A stretch of DNA of 36,012 nt from Candidatus Zhuqueibacterota bacterium (GCA_016934825.1 JAFGSB010000017.1:1-36012), one strand, 5' to 3'; shown: positions 1 to 6,858, counted from the stretch's first letter. Notes: generated from the sequence alone by a model not told the origin. Numbers and translations: made by a program.

Positions 1-646
1 AACATGTTAATATAGAATATAAGCAAAGATACTTAATTGAGAAAATATTTTTTTGTTAAACAGGATATTATCATTACTGTTTTCCGGGTTCCTGGTATAA
101 ACACCGGTATGTGTCGTTATTCAGCTATTGGTGCTTATAATAATTTCCTGTCTGTATATTAATAAGTAAAAATTTTTCCTGTTAAGCAATCATTTTTTCA
201 GCATCTATATTAAAAGTAAAAATGATAATGTTTGGATTCAATCATTTTTTTATGTCGGAACAAACCTTCTAATCCTGTGGTTGGAAGACTAATTTTAATA
301 AAGAATTTCGTACAATATTATCATACCTTTCATGTATCAATTTAAAACGTGTTGAAACAAAAAATTAATACATAAAAGGTTTTTAATTATTTTAACCGTC
401 AAAAGAATGAATATAATTGGAGATTATTCAACAAAGTATAATAAAAAAATCACTTGACATTGAATTTGAAATATTTTACTTTAAAAAGTTGGGAATTTTG
501 AATATTGTCATTATATAGACTATTTTATAGTCAAAACGTCTACATCTTGTGCACCTGCTAAATTTAAGTAAAAAAGTGATTTTTTATTCAGATTATAGCT
601 GACCAAAAGAATTCTACTATGAACAATTTACATTTTTGAGGGACTA
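1..646. other. AT-rich region without a recognisable gene
   Basis: I find no convincing coding region on either strand. The stretch is very AT-rich with many short poly-A and poly-T runs. The only element I can support is a possible promoter at 454-482 serving the membrane-protein gene that starts at 647. Confidence 0.6.
454..482 (+). promoter_or_regulatory. possible sigma70-type promoter for the 647 gene
   Basis: A perfect -35 box TTGACA (454-459) is followed after 17 bases by TACTTT (477-482), a weak -10. It would give a 5' leader of roughly 160 bases before the start at 647. The -10 match is poor, so this is tentative. Confidence 0.3.
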
Positions 647-1198
647 ATGAATAACTGGTTTAAAGATATTCTATTAGGTGCGATTGGTTCAATTGTTGCA
701 GCAATAATAATATCGTTTGCTCACAAATATTTAAACATTACGTATATTAGCTTTAAAATATTTTTATCATGGTCTTTTTATAAATTTTTGATCTCATTAT
801 CTTTAGGTTTGATTTTATTAAAGCTCATTTATATAATAAAAATTACTCCCTTGTTGAGATATAACGAATTTGATCAGTACCAAAATTTATTGAAATTATC
901 ATGTAACGAATTTTGTTATATTTCCGTAATAATTCTTGTGTTAAAATGGTTGCAACTTGCCATTCACAATGAAAGCATAATTATTTATAACCAGATATTC
1001 AAACACTATTATTTATTAATACCCGTTTTATTTAGTATTTGCATCGGATTTTATAAATATTTTGAACTTATAGAAATAATCAGAGGTTTAAATTTACAGG
1101 AAAATGAGGAGATGTTGATAAAATATCAAAAAAAATCAAATATGATGGGATTATTTTATTTTACATTAGCTACTTTTTTTATTTTAATTATTAATTAG
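647..1198 (+). CDS. hypothetical multi-pass membrane protein
   Basis: I do not recognise this 183-residue protein. The ATG is preceded by GAGGG at four bases spacing, which supports the start. It has about five hydrophobic segments (roughly residues 8-25, 47-68, 89-107, 120-140 and 165-182) separated by short charged loops, and no catalytic motif that I can see. It is much more AT-rich than the housekeeping genes further right, with many TTT, ATT and AAA codons, which fits an accessory or transferred gene. A 47-residue membrane peptide gene follows 15 bases after the stop with its own strong ribosome-binding site, so the two are probably co-transcribed. Function unknown. Confidence 0.6.
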   Translation: MNNWFKDILLGAIGSIVAAIIISFAHKYLNITYISFKIFLSWSFYKFLISLSLGLILLKLIYIIKITPLLRYNEFDQYQNLLKLSCNEFCYISVIILVLKWLQLAIHNESIIIYNQIFKHYYLLIPVLFSICIGFYKYFELIEIIRGLNLQENEEMLIKYQKKSNMMGLFYFTLATFFILIIN

Positions 1199-1213
1199 GG
1201 GGAAGGAGAATTT

Positions 1214-1357
1214 ATGGAATTTTTAATTAACACAATTATTTATGCAATGATTTTATTTTTTACTTTTATTGTAATAAAGAAGAGTGTTAAATCTCATCAA
1301 AATGGTACAAAAAAACTCGAAAAGTTTTTAAAAGATAAATTCATTTCTTCTAAATGA
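1214..1357 (+). CDS. small single-pass membrane protein, 47 aa
   Basis: A short reading frame starts at the ATG at 1214 and stops at TGA 1355-1357. A strong ribosome-binding site (GGAAGGAGAA, ending at 1210) lies 3 bases upstream. The first ~21 residues form one hydrophobic helix (MEFLINTIIYAMILFFTFIV), followed by a basic, Lys-rich tail of about 26 residues with six lysines in the last 16. The expected topology is an N-terminal anchor with a cytoplasmic tail. It lies 15 bases after the larger membrane protein in the same direction and is probably its partner. It could act as a regulator or be a toxin-like peptide, but nothing in the sequence decides that. Confidence 0.5.
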   Translation: MEFLINTIIYAMILFFTFIVIKKSVKSHQNGTKKLEKFLKDKFISSK

Positions 1358-1387
1358 CCATCCTCTACGAACACTCATTAATCATCC

Positions 1388-1416
1388 CACGTTCCAGGGT
1401 TATCCCCTGGAACGTG
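1388..1416. repeat. REP-like perfect palindrome (12-bp arms)
   Basis: The arms CACGTTCCAGGG (1388-1399) and CCCTGGAACGTG (1405-1416) are perfect inverted repeats around a 5-base loop, followed by AAAA. It lies just past the small membrane gene, so it may end that transcript, but there is no T-run on the plus strand. Its outer CGTT.CC motif resembles the palindromes at 4622 and 4729. Confidence 0.6.
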
Positions 1417-1592
1417 AAAAACAATAGAATAGCGATCCCGTACAAACAAATCTTTATAACAACAAATAAAATAAAACCAGATTTTCATACAGTATAGACA
1501 TTTTCATCGGAAGACAGGTCAGGAATTGAAACTCTATACCCCTTGTTTTTACTTAATTTTTATTCGTGGCTATAATATTTAAATGCATCGTA

Positions 1593-1653
1593 ATCCTCCG
1601 CCGAGGCGGACTAATAGTCAGTCTCTCAGGATGATGCGCTAACCAATAACTAT
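1593..1653 (-). pseudogene. decayed tRNA-derived repeat, copy A
   Basis: On the plus strand it carries CCTCCGCC, then GGCGGACT, and ends with ATGCGCTAACCAATAACT. This is the same order of blocks as copies at 6728-6813 and 6859-6945. GCGCTAACC is the complement of the D-arm of the intact tRNA-Pro at 6990. The T-arm and acceptor parts are missing, so it is the most eroded of the four copies. Confidence 0.45.
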
Positions 1654-1688
1654 TAAAAATAAAATTTGGCATTTTTTTCAAAAATCGC

Positions 1689-1717
1689 TTGCATCAGATA
1701 TCTTATTTTGATATAAT
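1689..1717 (+). promoter_or_regulatory. sigma70-type promoter TTGCAT-N17-TATAAT
   Basis: TTGCAT (1689-1694) and a perfect TATAAT (1712-1717) are separated by exactly 17 bases, about 75 bases before the ATG at 1791. The TTGCAT box recurs at three other proposed promoters in the window, which raises confidence. Confidence 0.6.
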
Positions 1718-1790
1718 TATAAAATTTTTCGGATAGATAAACTGTGTTATGTGCCTAAAATATCGCGTACAAAATGGAAAAGCATAAATA

Positions 1791-2438
1791 ATGGAATACT
1801 ATAATCAAAAAACGAAAATAACAGCATCTACATTTGGAGTGCTATTAGGAATTGCAGGTATTATTAATCATGGAATCTTTGAAATTCTTCAGGGCAATAC
1901 CTCAACAAATGGTTTCTTTATTGAAGCAATTGGCGAAGCAAATAGATTCTGGATTTATGGAACTGAGGGTGCTTTTACAATAATTCCCAATTTTCTATTA
2001 ACAGGTATTTGCGTTATTTTAGCAGGATTAGCGATTATTTTATGGTCTCTGAAATATATTCAAGTAAAGCAAGGAACAACAGTTTTCTTTTCATTGCTAA
2101 TTTTACTAGCTTTGGTTGGAGGAGGTATTGGGTTTATGGTATTTTTTTTACCGACCTGGGCTTTTGCAACCAGAATCAACAAATCACTGGCCTGGTGGGA
2201 AAATAAATTACCAACGCAATTGAGAAAAACATTATCTAAACTATGGGCTTTTGGTTTGTTTGCAACATCTGTTTCATGGTTAATAGTAATGGAACTGGGA
2301 ATTTTTGGCTATTTTCCGGGACAAACTGATCCCGATTCGATTCTTAATATTGTTTTTATATTTTTATTTTTGACAGTCTTTTTAGCAAGTTTTACTTTTA
2401 TTTGTGGATTTGCACGGGATATCGAAGAACGAAAATGA
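1791..2438 (+). CDS. hypothetical multi-pass membrane protein, 215 aa
   Basis: I do not recognise the family. The protein has about five membrane segments (roughly residues 12-32, 62-86, 97-126, 152-172 and 184-206), with an unusual W-rich stretch (SLAWWENKLP, about residues 134-143) in the loop after the third. The C terminus ends in a charged DIEERK tail. There is no obvious Shine-Dalgarno sequence before the ATG, but a strong promoter (1689-1717) lies upstream, so the gene is probably expressed on its own. It is followed by a candidate attC site at about 2536-2626, so it could be a former integron cassette or simply an accessory gene. Confidence 0.6.
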   Translation: MEYYNQKTKITASTFGVLLGIAGIINHGIFEILQGNTSTNGFFIEAIGEANRFWIYGTEGAFTIIPNFLLTGICVILAGLAIILWSLKYIQVKQGTTVFFSLLILLALVGGGIGFMVFFLPTWAFATRINKSLAWWENKLPTQLRKTLSKLWAFGLFATSVSWLIVMELGIFGYFPGQTDPDSILNIVFIFLFLTVFLASFTFICGFARDIEERK

Positions 2439-2535
2439 TGGTTAAATAAAACAGGATGTAAAAGATACCGAACAGATTATTATAATCGTTTAAATCTCCG
2501 GGGAAGACCATAATTAGCTTTGAAAATAAAAAACA

Positions 2536-2626
2536 CATAACAAGCGCATCAACACGAACAAAACCGCGTGTCAGGTTTAATTGAATTGGATAGAATCTTT
2601 AGCGGTTTTGTGGGTTATATGTTAGC
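2536..2626. other. possible integron attC-like recombination site
   Basis: Outer inverted blocks TAACA (2538-2542) and TGTTA (2620-2624) enclose a perfect 10-bp inverted repeat, ACAAAACCGC (2558-2567) with GCGGTTTTGT (2602-2611), around a 34-base centre. The left side begins TAACAAGCGCATCAA, which resembles the start of Vibrio-type attC sites. The right core GTTAGCG does not fully match the GTTRRRY consensus, and no integrase is visible. Confidence 0.35.
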
Positions 2627-2693
2627 GGACACACAAAAGCGCCCACCACCGGCCGGTTTTAAAGTGCCCGATGACAAGAAAGGGGAAGATAAT

Positions 2694-2903
2694 ATGAGTA
2701 CAATATCCGTTGCGCCTATCCTGGATGTATCATCTGATAAAAAAGTTGCTTTACAAGAAGTAAACATTGAGGCATGTCTTTATGATCTCTTGGAAAAGAT
2801 TACTATTACCCAGGTTTATAAAAATACAGATACTGTTAATATTGAAACCATATATACATTTCCAATACTGCTTGGGGCTGAACTATTGATATTGAATCTT
2901 TGA
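2694..2903 (+). pseudogene. truncated VIT-domain protein (N-terminal fragment)
   Basis: An ATG at 2694 preceded by AGGGGAAG opens a 69-residue frame. The part VALQEVNIEACLYDLLEKI followed by TQVYKN and IETIYTFPI matches the start of a VIT domain (vault / inter-alpha-trypsin type), where the usual text is VxVxxxLxxL..V.QTYxN...IEAVYTFPLP. The frame then stops at TGA 2901-2903, right where the domain should continue, and none of the three frames resumes it. VIT proteins normally carry a vWA domain and run several hundred residues. I read this as a broken gene. The upstream in-frame extension from 2568 overlaps the attC-like element and is unlikely to be coding. Confidence 0.5.
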
Positions 2904-3233
2904 TTTGGTCAATGTTATGTAAAATTGAAAAAATGATTCTATCGGAATGATTGATTCTGAGACGCTTATTCTTTTTACGTTTTAGAAATTCAATTTCTCT
3001 TATCTACAATGAATTCTCGACAAGTAAAGCCTTTTTAGATTTAAAGATGTGAAAAAGAAGATTGAAAAGAAAGGAGAGTACGCCAAGCATTTGTCCTCCA
3101 AAATGCTGAAAAATATTGATTTTCTGGAAATATATCAATATAATTTAACACGAAAGACAATCATCCCCCCGACGGGATTCAAAGTAATTGTCCAATTTGC
3201 TTCTTTTAGCAGGATAATCATTGGGAAGACACC
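2904..3233. other. degenerate spacer, no supported gene
   Basis: A 62-codon open frame with a GTG start at 3049 (Lys-rich, containing YAKHLSSKMLKNIDFLEIYQ) looks protein-like for its first 35 residues. In another frame the preceding bases read SKAFLDLK, as if a frameshift had broken a longer gene. I cannot assign it to a family, so I treat the stretch as probable gene debris. Confidence 0.3.
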
Positions 3234-4277
3234 ATGAAAAAACATATCGGCGCTATCTATCTCCTCATTCAAATTGGCATATTGTTGCAATGTCAAAGCG
3301 ATAAAAACATCGTTGACAAACAGGTACAACCAAATTATTCGGGTACCTATTGCATCAACATCCAAAGTTTGGAAATGATAATTATACAAACAGGGACAGA
3401 TGTAACTTTCTCACTGAAATCGGTTCTGCTTGCAGATGGAACCGGAACTGTGGCGGGAGATTCCATGCGCCTCTTTGCGGTGACGGAGGATTCAGCGAAC
3501 TTTACCAGCGATCTGGTCTTTTCTGCAGACGGACAGGAATTTATTGGTCCCTTCAAAGTAGTTGATACGAATGGTGAGACCAAAATTTCGGGTATTTTGT
3601 ACGGCAAAAAAGGCGTCTGCAGCAGTTACGATGTTGACAGCAAAGGCTATCCCAAATTTGTTAAATCTGACTTTACAGACCTGAGTAAAATTCATCAAAT
3701 ATCCAAATTCCGTTCCGGTTTTGGTCACAGTTACACGGATGGCACGGAATCTTGCCGAAGCATGAAACATTATTACACACCCTTTGAAAAATACCGAAAG
3801 GATAAGACCGTCGAAATATATTCTCCTGTTGATGGGACAATTGTTGCTGCCTTGCAGGATTTTGAAGCCGGGAGCGATACGCTAAGCAATATGGAAATAC
3901 AGATAGAGCCGGATGCACAACCGGCTTTTATAATAACACTTTTTCATGTGGACGTACTATCGCCTGCTATCAACGTGGGCAAAAAAGTGAAAGCGGGTGA
4001 AATGCTTGGACATGCCAAGATGTACTATGAGCAATGGAAGGAATTTGTCACCAGCTTTGATATTGCAGTATGGGTGAATACGCCCACAGGATCTAGGCTT
4101 GTACCTTTTTTTGAGATACAGGATGATGTGCTTTTTAAAAATTACATTGCGCGGGGTGCTCTGTCAAGACAAAATTTTATCATATCTAAGCAAGTAAGGG
4201 ATGCCAATCCGCTGCAATGCCTTTCGGACGAGTTTGTCGATGGCGGAAATCTTGAAAATTGGGTGACGCTGAAATAA
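3234..4277 (+). CDS. M23-like lipoprotein with a degenerate metallopeptidase fold
   Basis: This 347-residue protein begins with a lipoprotein-type signal (IGILLQC, Cys about residue 20), so it is probably membrane-anchored outside the cytoplasm. GGGAAG before the ATG supports the start. Residues ~30-130 are a beta-rich N-terminal part. From about 160 the sequence resembles M23 (LytM) peptidases: SGFGHSYTDGTESCRSMKH holds the HxxxD metal motif, SPVDGTIVAA the beta-roll start, and HVDVLSP...VGKKVKAGEMLGHA the later strands. At the position of the catalytic HxH motif it reads SFDIAVWVN, so that metal pair is missing. A binding or scaffold role is more likely than peptidoglycan cleavage. It stands alone on the plus strand between broken genes. 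Substrate unknown. Confidence 0.6.
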   Translation: MKKHIGAIYLLIQIGILLQCQSDKNIVDKQVQPNYSGTYCINIQSLEMIIIQTGTDVTFSLKSVLLADGTGTVAGDSMRLFAVTEDSANFTSDLVFSADGQEFIGPFKVVDTNGETKISGILYGKKGVCSSYDVDSKGYPKFVKSDFTDLSKIHQISKFRSGFGHSYTDGTESCRSMKHYYTPFEKYRKDKTVEIYSPVDGTIVAALQDFEAGSDTLSNMEIQIEPDAQPAFIITLFHVDVLSPAINVGKKVKAGEMLGHAKMYYEQWKEFVTSFDIAVWVNTPTGSRLVPFFEIQDDVLFKNYIARGALSRQNFIISKQVRDANPLQCLSDEFVDGGNLENWVTLK

Positions 4278-4376
4278 GGGTGAGGAGCATAAACTTTTCA
4301 ACGTCTACATTCGATCCTGATTTGGTGCTGCCATTGGTTAGCTTTTCATCCACTTTTAGCTGCTTGGCCGCAGCGT

Positions 4377-4592
4377 TCACCACTCCTGTCCGCCCTTCAA
4401 TATCCCGCCTAGCTCGGTAACTAATGCTTTGTGTTCCGTATTGTCGGCGATATTAATATTCTCATCAGGATCTACCTGATGGTCGTACAATTCCCTGGCC
4501 AGCACTTTGCCGTTCTTGTTTTGGGCCCACTCCACATAACGATAGCGATCTGATTTGACCGTAAAGCTGGTGGTTGGGCGCGTGGGGAGGAT
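4377..4592 (-). pseudogene. C-terminal stub of a type I sulfatase gene
   Basis: Read on the minus strand, the frame ending at TGA 4377-4379 gives TVKSDRYRYVEW, GKVLARELYDHQVDP, ENINIAD and ILKGGQEW. This is the characteristic C-terminal segment of arylsulfatase / iduronate-2-sulfatase-like proteins (S.R.DRYRY.EW ... ELYDH..DP.E..N.A). The catalytic N-terminal half with its C-x-P-x-R motif is absent, and the frame runs into a palindrome-rich spacer at about 4593. Only about 70 of the expected 450-500 residues remain, so this is a deleted gene. Confidence 0.65.
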
Positions 4593-4621
4593 AAATCCTA
4601 TCCGAGTACTTATTTTTCACC

Positions 4622-4648
4622 CGTTTCCCAAATTGCATTTGGGAAACG
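4622..4648. repeat. REP-like palindrome 1 of a pair
   Basis: The 12-base arms CGTTTCCCAAAT and ATTTGGGAAACG are perfect inverted repeats around the 3-base loop TGC. Read on the minus strand the core is CCCAAATGCAATTTGGG, the same design as the second palindrome at 4729-4755, which lies in the opposite orientation 80 bases away. Confidence 0.7.
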
Positions 4649-4728
4649 AGTAAATCACCCAGCTTGGCTGTGTCTGGTTAGTAATTCCGATAATTGCCAA
4701 AAACAAAAGCATAGCTTTTTATCCTACT

Positions 4729-4755
4729 TGCGCCCCAAGTGCAACTTGGGGCGCA
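4729..4755. repeat. REP-like palindrome 2 of a pair
   Basis: The 12-base arms TGCGCCCCAAGT and ACTTGGGGCGCA are perfect inverted repeats around the loop GCA. The core CCCAAGTGCAACTTGGG matches palindrome 1 read on the other strand (CCCAARTGCAAYTTGGG). Two inverted copies this close form a BIME-like unit. Confidence 0.7.
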
Positions 4756-4788
4756 GTGGAGAATGTCATTTATCCACCCCACGGGCAC

Positions 4789-4835
4789 AAAAAAAGGCCT
4801 TCAACACCTATTAAAATAAGTTATTACAAGCCTTT
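4789..4835 (-). terminator. decayed terminator-like stem after tRNA copy D
   Basis: On the minus strand AAAGGC (complement of 4830-4835) and GCCTTT (complement of 4793-4798) form the outer stem and a run of T follows. The inner stem is eroded compared with the homologous unit at 6676-6722, which it matches along most of its length. Confidence 0.4.
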
Positions 4836-4839
4836 AAAA

Positions 4840-4916
4840 AGTCGGGGCGAGAGGATTTGAATCTCCGACCCCTTGACCCCCAGTCAATAAAGTATGTGTT
4901 AGTTAAATAATTGTTT
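4840..4916 (-). pseudogene. truncated tRNA-Pro copy D (candidate att site)
   Basis: Bases 4840-4887 match 6988-7035, the 3' part of the intact tRNA-Pro from the anticodon stem to the acceptor end, at 47 of 48 positions. The one difference is a T for C at the T-loop (GATTTGAAT). The same anticodon loop CTGGGGG is kept. Past 4888 the D-arm is eroded, mainly by C-to-T changes (GTATGTGTTAGTTAAATA against GTATGCGCTAACCAAATA in copy C). There is no 5' acceptor strand, so it cannot be a working tRNA. It has the same orientation as the intact gene, as an attachment-site duplication would. Confidence 0.7.
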
Positions 4917-4968
4917 TTTATGTAATCCACATGCCTCTAAGTAGCCCCACAATGCCCTTTTTCACCTG

Positions 4969-4988
4969 TTTGTCCAACATTTGTCCAA
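4969..4988. repeat. tandem TTTGTCCAA boxes
   Basis: TTTGTCCAA occurs at 4969-4977 and again at 4980-4988, an 11-base period or about one helical turn. The pair lies 50-75 bases from tRNA copy D. This spacing would suit arm-type sites bound by an integrase or excisionase, but that is an inference. Confidence 0.35.
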
Positions 4989-5042
4989 AGACTTCCTGTG
5001 GCCACACACCCAACACTCCCAAAACCCTCTTTTTAGCCATTT

Positions 5043-5074
5043 GTCACCTATTTGACACCTGGCAAATAGGTGAC
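5043..5074. repeat. 12-bp inverted repeat
   Basis: GTCACCTATTTG (5043-5054) and CAAATAGGTGAC (5063-5074) are perfect inverted repeats with an 8-base loop. It could be an operator or cruciform. No clear T-run follows on either strand. Confidence 0.5.
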
Positions 5075-5135
5075 GTCATTTTTAAAGTGTATTTTCCCCA
5101 GTATACACCTCTCCATATTCTCAAAGTAGATTAAG

Positions 5136-5249
5136 TTACTCGGGTTTCTGTCCCTTTCTAAGTTTCGATACCTCATCGGTCAGTTCACTTTCGTCCAGCT
5201 CTTGCATAAACACCTGGAATGCTTTTTTCAAAACCCCTTTTTTGCTCAC
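5136..5249 (-). CDS. possible small protein or gene fragment, 37 aa
   Basis: A GTG-initiated frame (5249 down to TAA 5136-5138) encodes a charged, helix-forming peptide with the segment FQVFMQELDESELTDEVSKL and a basic end KGQKPE. The residue pattern looks protein-like, but there is no good Shine-Dalgarno sequence and the start overlaps a hairpin. It may equally be the 3' end of a broken gene. No family recognised. Confidence 0.2.
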   Translation of the reverse strand: MSKKGVLKKAFQVFMQELDESELTDEVSKLRKGQKPE

Positions 5250-5279
5250 CCTGGAATGCAAAATCCAGGGCGTTTTTTT
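5249..5279 (+). terminator. possible intrinsic terminator
   Basis: CCCTGGA (5249-5255) and TCCAGGG (5264-5270) form a 7-bp stem with an 8-base loop, followed by CG and seven T on the plus strand. No intact plus-strand gene lies directly upstream, so it may be left over from a lost gene. Confidence 0.35.
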
Positions 5280-5559
5280 ATTTTTGGGTTTCTAATCCCA
5301 AATAATGGCGCGGTGAATTCTGATAAAGCTGTTATAGAGAGAAAATCCATTTCTAGCGCTGATATTTTCCAAAATTCGAACAACTCCGTATAAAGCTGCG
5401 GGCTGGAATGCCATTTCCCAAACCGGTTCCGGATTTGAAAGTCCATAGCTCGATTAATAATTACAGGACAGGATGTCCTTCTTTATTGTCCGCCCGGGAA
5501 AGGATTTCCAGGGCGAGCAGAGTATTGAAAGAATCATCAGAACAGAAAATATCATTGTA

Positions 5560-6360
5560 TTAATCCAGGTCCGTATTATCAATACGAGCAACGGACATCA
5601 GAAAGTTTTTACTGATCGATGCCAGGTAGCAATAAAGCGCTACAATTTTTTCATCATTGAGTAAAAGTTCGGTGCCGTTCTGCTTTTTTGTAATGCAGGA
5701 ATTTATCCGTTGTTCCAGTGTGATCACCCGATGGTGGTCAAAACTATATTGCGGATAGACGGCGGTTACGCCCTTGAGTGCTGGTGCAATGTGTCCATCG
5801 GTTTTCGATTTGCTACCACTTTGTATATGACATGACTCACAGCTTTTTCCGTTTGTACCGAGTCCGGTATCCTTAAAAAGAAATTTACCGCGCGCGATCC
5901 ATTCATCTCTGATATTATTTGGTCCAGCCATTCTTAACGGTTTTCCGTTGGCAAGAAATTGTACATACAAGGCAATAGCATTTGCATCCTCACTACCCAA
6001 AATCCATGGTTCACCCATGGATTCATTCACCACCGCAAAATTATGCGTTATTGAAATGGTTGCCATAGTTTTCAGGATATGTTTGTAGCGTGGATAACTT
6101 TGCGCGTTGGTCATTTCACCAGCAGGATGGCAGGAGTGACATGAACGGCCATTACTGCCTAGTTCTGTGTTGAAATAAATTTTTCGACCACGTTCGAGCG
6201 CCTTTTTCTCTGCTCTGGCTGCAATTTTTTTTTGCTCCGGTGTCGCGAATCGGCGCGGCAAAGTAGAAGCACAGGAAAAAAATAATATAAATACCACCAA
6301 TACAAGGATGGATATTAATAAAAATAATATTTTTATTTTTCTCTGCCCATTATCGAACAT
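5560..6360 (-). CDS. dihaem c-type cytochrome, predicted lipoprotein
   Basis: The 266-residue protein starts with a hydrophobic segment (about residues 9-29) ending in FFSCAS, so Cys30 is a probable lipid-attachment site and the mature protein is extracytoplasmic. Two CxxCH haem c sites are present, CHSCH (about residues 74-78) and CESCH (about 174-178), each in a domain starting with a GR/GK..F.....G.NGKSC pattern. The C-terminal segment ITLEQRINSCIT resembles the SoxA/TsdA and cytochrome c peroxidase-related dihaem families, where electrons pass between two class I haem domains. The partner and substrate cannot be read from the sequence. The start is supported by GGAG 11 bases upstream. It is the only full-size gene between tRNA copy D and the intact tRNA-Pro. 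After its stop the same frame continues protein-like for about 29 codons (ALEILSRADNKEGHPVL), which hints at some erosion at the 3' end. Confidence 0.7.
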   Translation of the reverse strand: MFDNGQRKIKILFLLISILVLVVFILFFSCASTLPRRFATPEQKKIAARAEKKALERGRKIYFNTELGSNGRSCHSCHPAGEMTNAQSYPRYKHILKTMATISITHNFAVVNESMGEPWILGSEDANAIALYVQFLANGKPLRMAGPNNIRDEWIARGKFLFKDTGLGTNGKSCESCHIQSGSKSKTDGHIAPALKGVTAVYPQYSFDHHRVITLEQRINSCITKKQNGTELLLNDEKIVALYCYLASISKNFLMSVARIDNTDLD

Positions 6361-6675
6361 AATGATGTAATCTCCATAAAGCTGTTAAAATTGCAAAAAT
6401 AAACTTTAACAAGTTCACCGTGAAAAGTAACCAAACCAACCATTCAGGCGGGATCCTTTGACATGCTTTCATCATTAAACACAAAACTTAGTAATCGAAA
6501 AAATAAAAATCAAGAAATTAATAAAACAAGATACCCCAGATTTTGTTAAATGGAAGGCAAACTTTTTATCAAATAATTTATTCCGGATGGACTTTTTCAA
6601 CCCCACGGCCCCCAAAGTGCCATAACAGTTACCAAAACATACCAAGCAGTACCAATAAGTCAGTTTTTTAGCCAC
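6361..6675. other. spacer with TACCAA iterons, no supported gene
   Basis: An open frame of 66 codons on the minus strand (start 6675, beginning MAKKLTYWYC) is too cysteine- and aromatic-rich, and ends in an AT-rich stretch, so I do not accept it as a gene. Three TACCAA boxes at 6630, 6640 and 6650 form a perfect 10-base period close to tRNA remnant B. Confidence 0.4.
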
Positions 6676-6722
6676 AAAAAAAGGCCTGAAACACTTGCCA
6701 GAACAAGTAATTACGAGCCTTT
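6676..6722 (-). terminator. terminator-like stem after tRNA remnant B
   Basis: On the minus strand an outer stem AAAGGC/GCCTTT encloses an inner stem ACTTG/CAAGT, and seven T follow (complement of 6676-6682). It matches the structure next to copy D at 4789-4835 along most of its length, so tail and terminator were copied together. Confidence 0.5.
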
Positions 6723-6727
6723 GAACA

Positions 6728-6813
6728 GTCGGGGGGAGAAGATTTGAAATCCGAAACCTTCCTCCAAAGGCGGTCTTTCAGCCGCCTTAGGAAATGCGCT
6801 AACCAAAAACTAC
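6728..6813 (-). pseudogene. decayed tRNA-derived repeat, copy B
   Basis: Read on the minus strand it contains GGTTAGCGCA (D-arm of tRNA-Pro), then a long hairpin (CCTAAGGCGG, loop CTGAAAG, CCGCCTTTGG) in place of the anticodon arm, then TTTCAAATC and CTCCCCCCGAC from the T-arm and acceptor 3' end. The 5' acceptor strand is missing, so it cannot fold as a tRNA. Confidence 0.55.
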
Positions 6814-6820
6814 GTAAAAT

Positions 6821-6851
6821 AAAAAAGGAACGATATTATATATCGTTCCTT
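6821..6851 (-). terminator. intrinsic terminator after tRNA remnant C
   Basis: AAGGAACGATAT (6825-6836) and ATATCGTTCCTT (6840-6851) form a perfect 12-bp stem with a 3-base loop. On the minus strand it is followed by a T-run (complement of 6821-6826). Confidence 0.7.
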
Positions 6852-6858
6852 AAAAAAT

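Noticed and set aside
2568-2693. In-frame extension of the VIT fragment
   Set aside because: It overlaps the attC-like inverted repeats and lacks a ribosome-binding site, whereas ATG 2694 has AGGGGAAG directly upstream.
3049-3237. GTG-started frame of 62 codons
   Set aside because: The first part looks protein-like but the frame appears broken upstream and no family is recognisable, so I describe it only as probable debris.
4384-4755. Palindrome-rich spacer as a CRISPR array
   Set aside because: There are only two palindromes with different outer sequences and no regular repeat-spacer pattern, and no cas genes are present.
4931-5134. Plus-strand frame of 67 codons and its minus-strand counterpart (MAKKRVLGVL) near tRNA copy D as an integrase end
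   Set aside because: Neither shows the R..HxRY or terminal Tyr motifs of tyrosine recombinases, and the stretch is full of repeats.
6475-6675. Minus-strand frame of 66 codons starting MAKKLTYWYC
   Set aside because: It is rich in Cys and aromatic residues, has no family resemblance I can defend, overlaps the TACCAA iterons and ends in AT-rich spacer. It may be debris of a lost gene.
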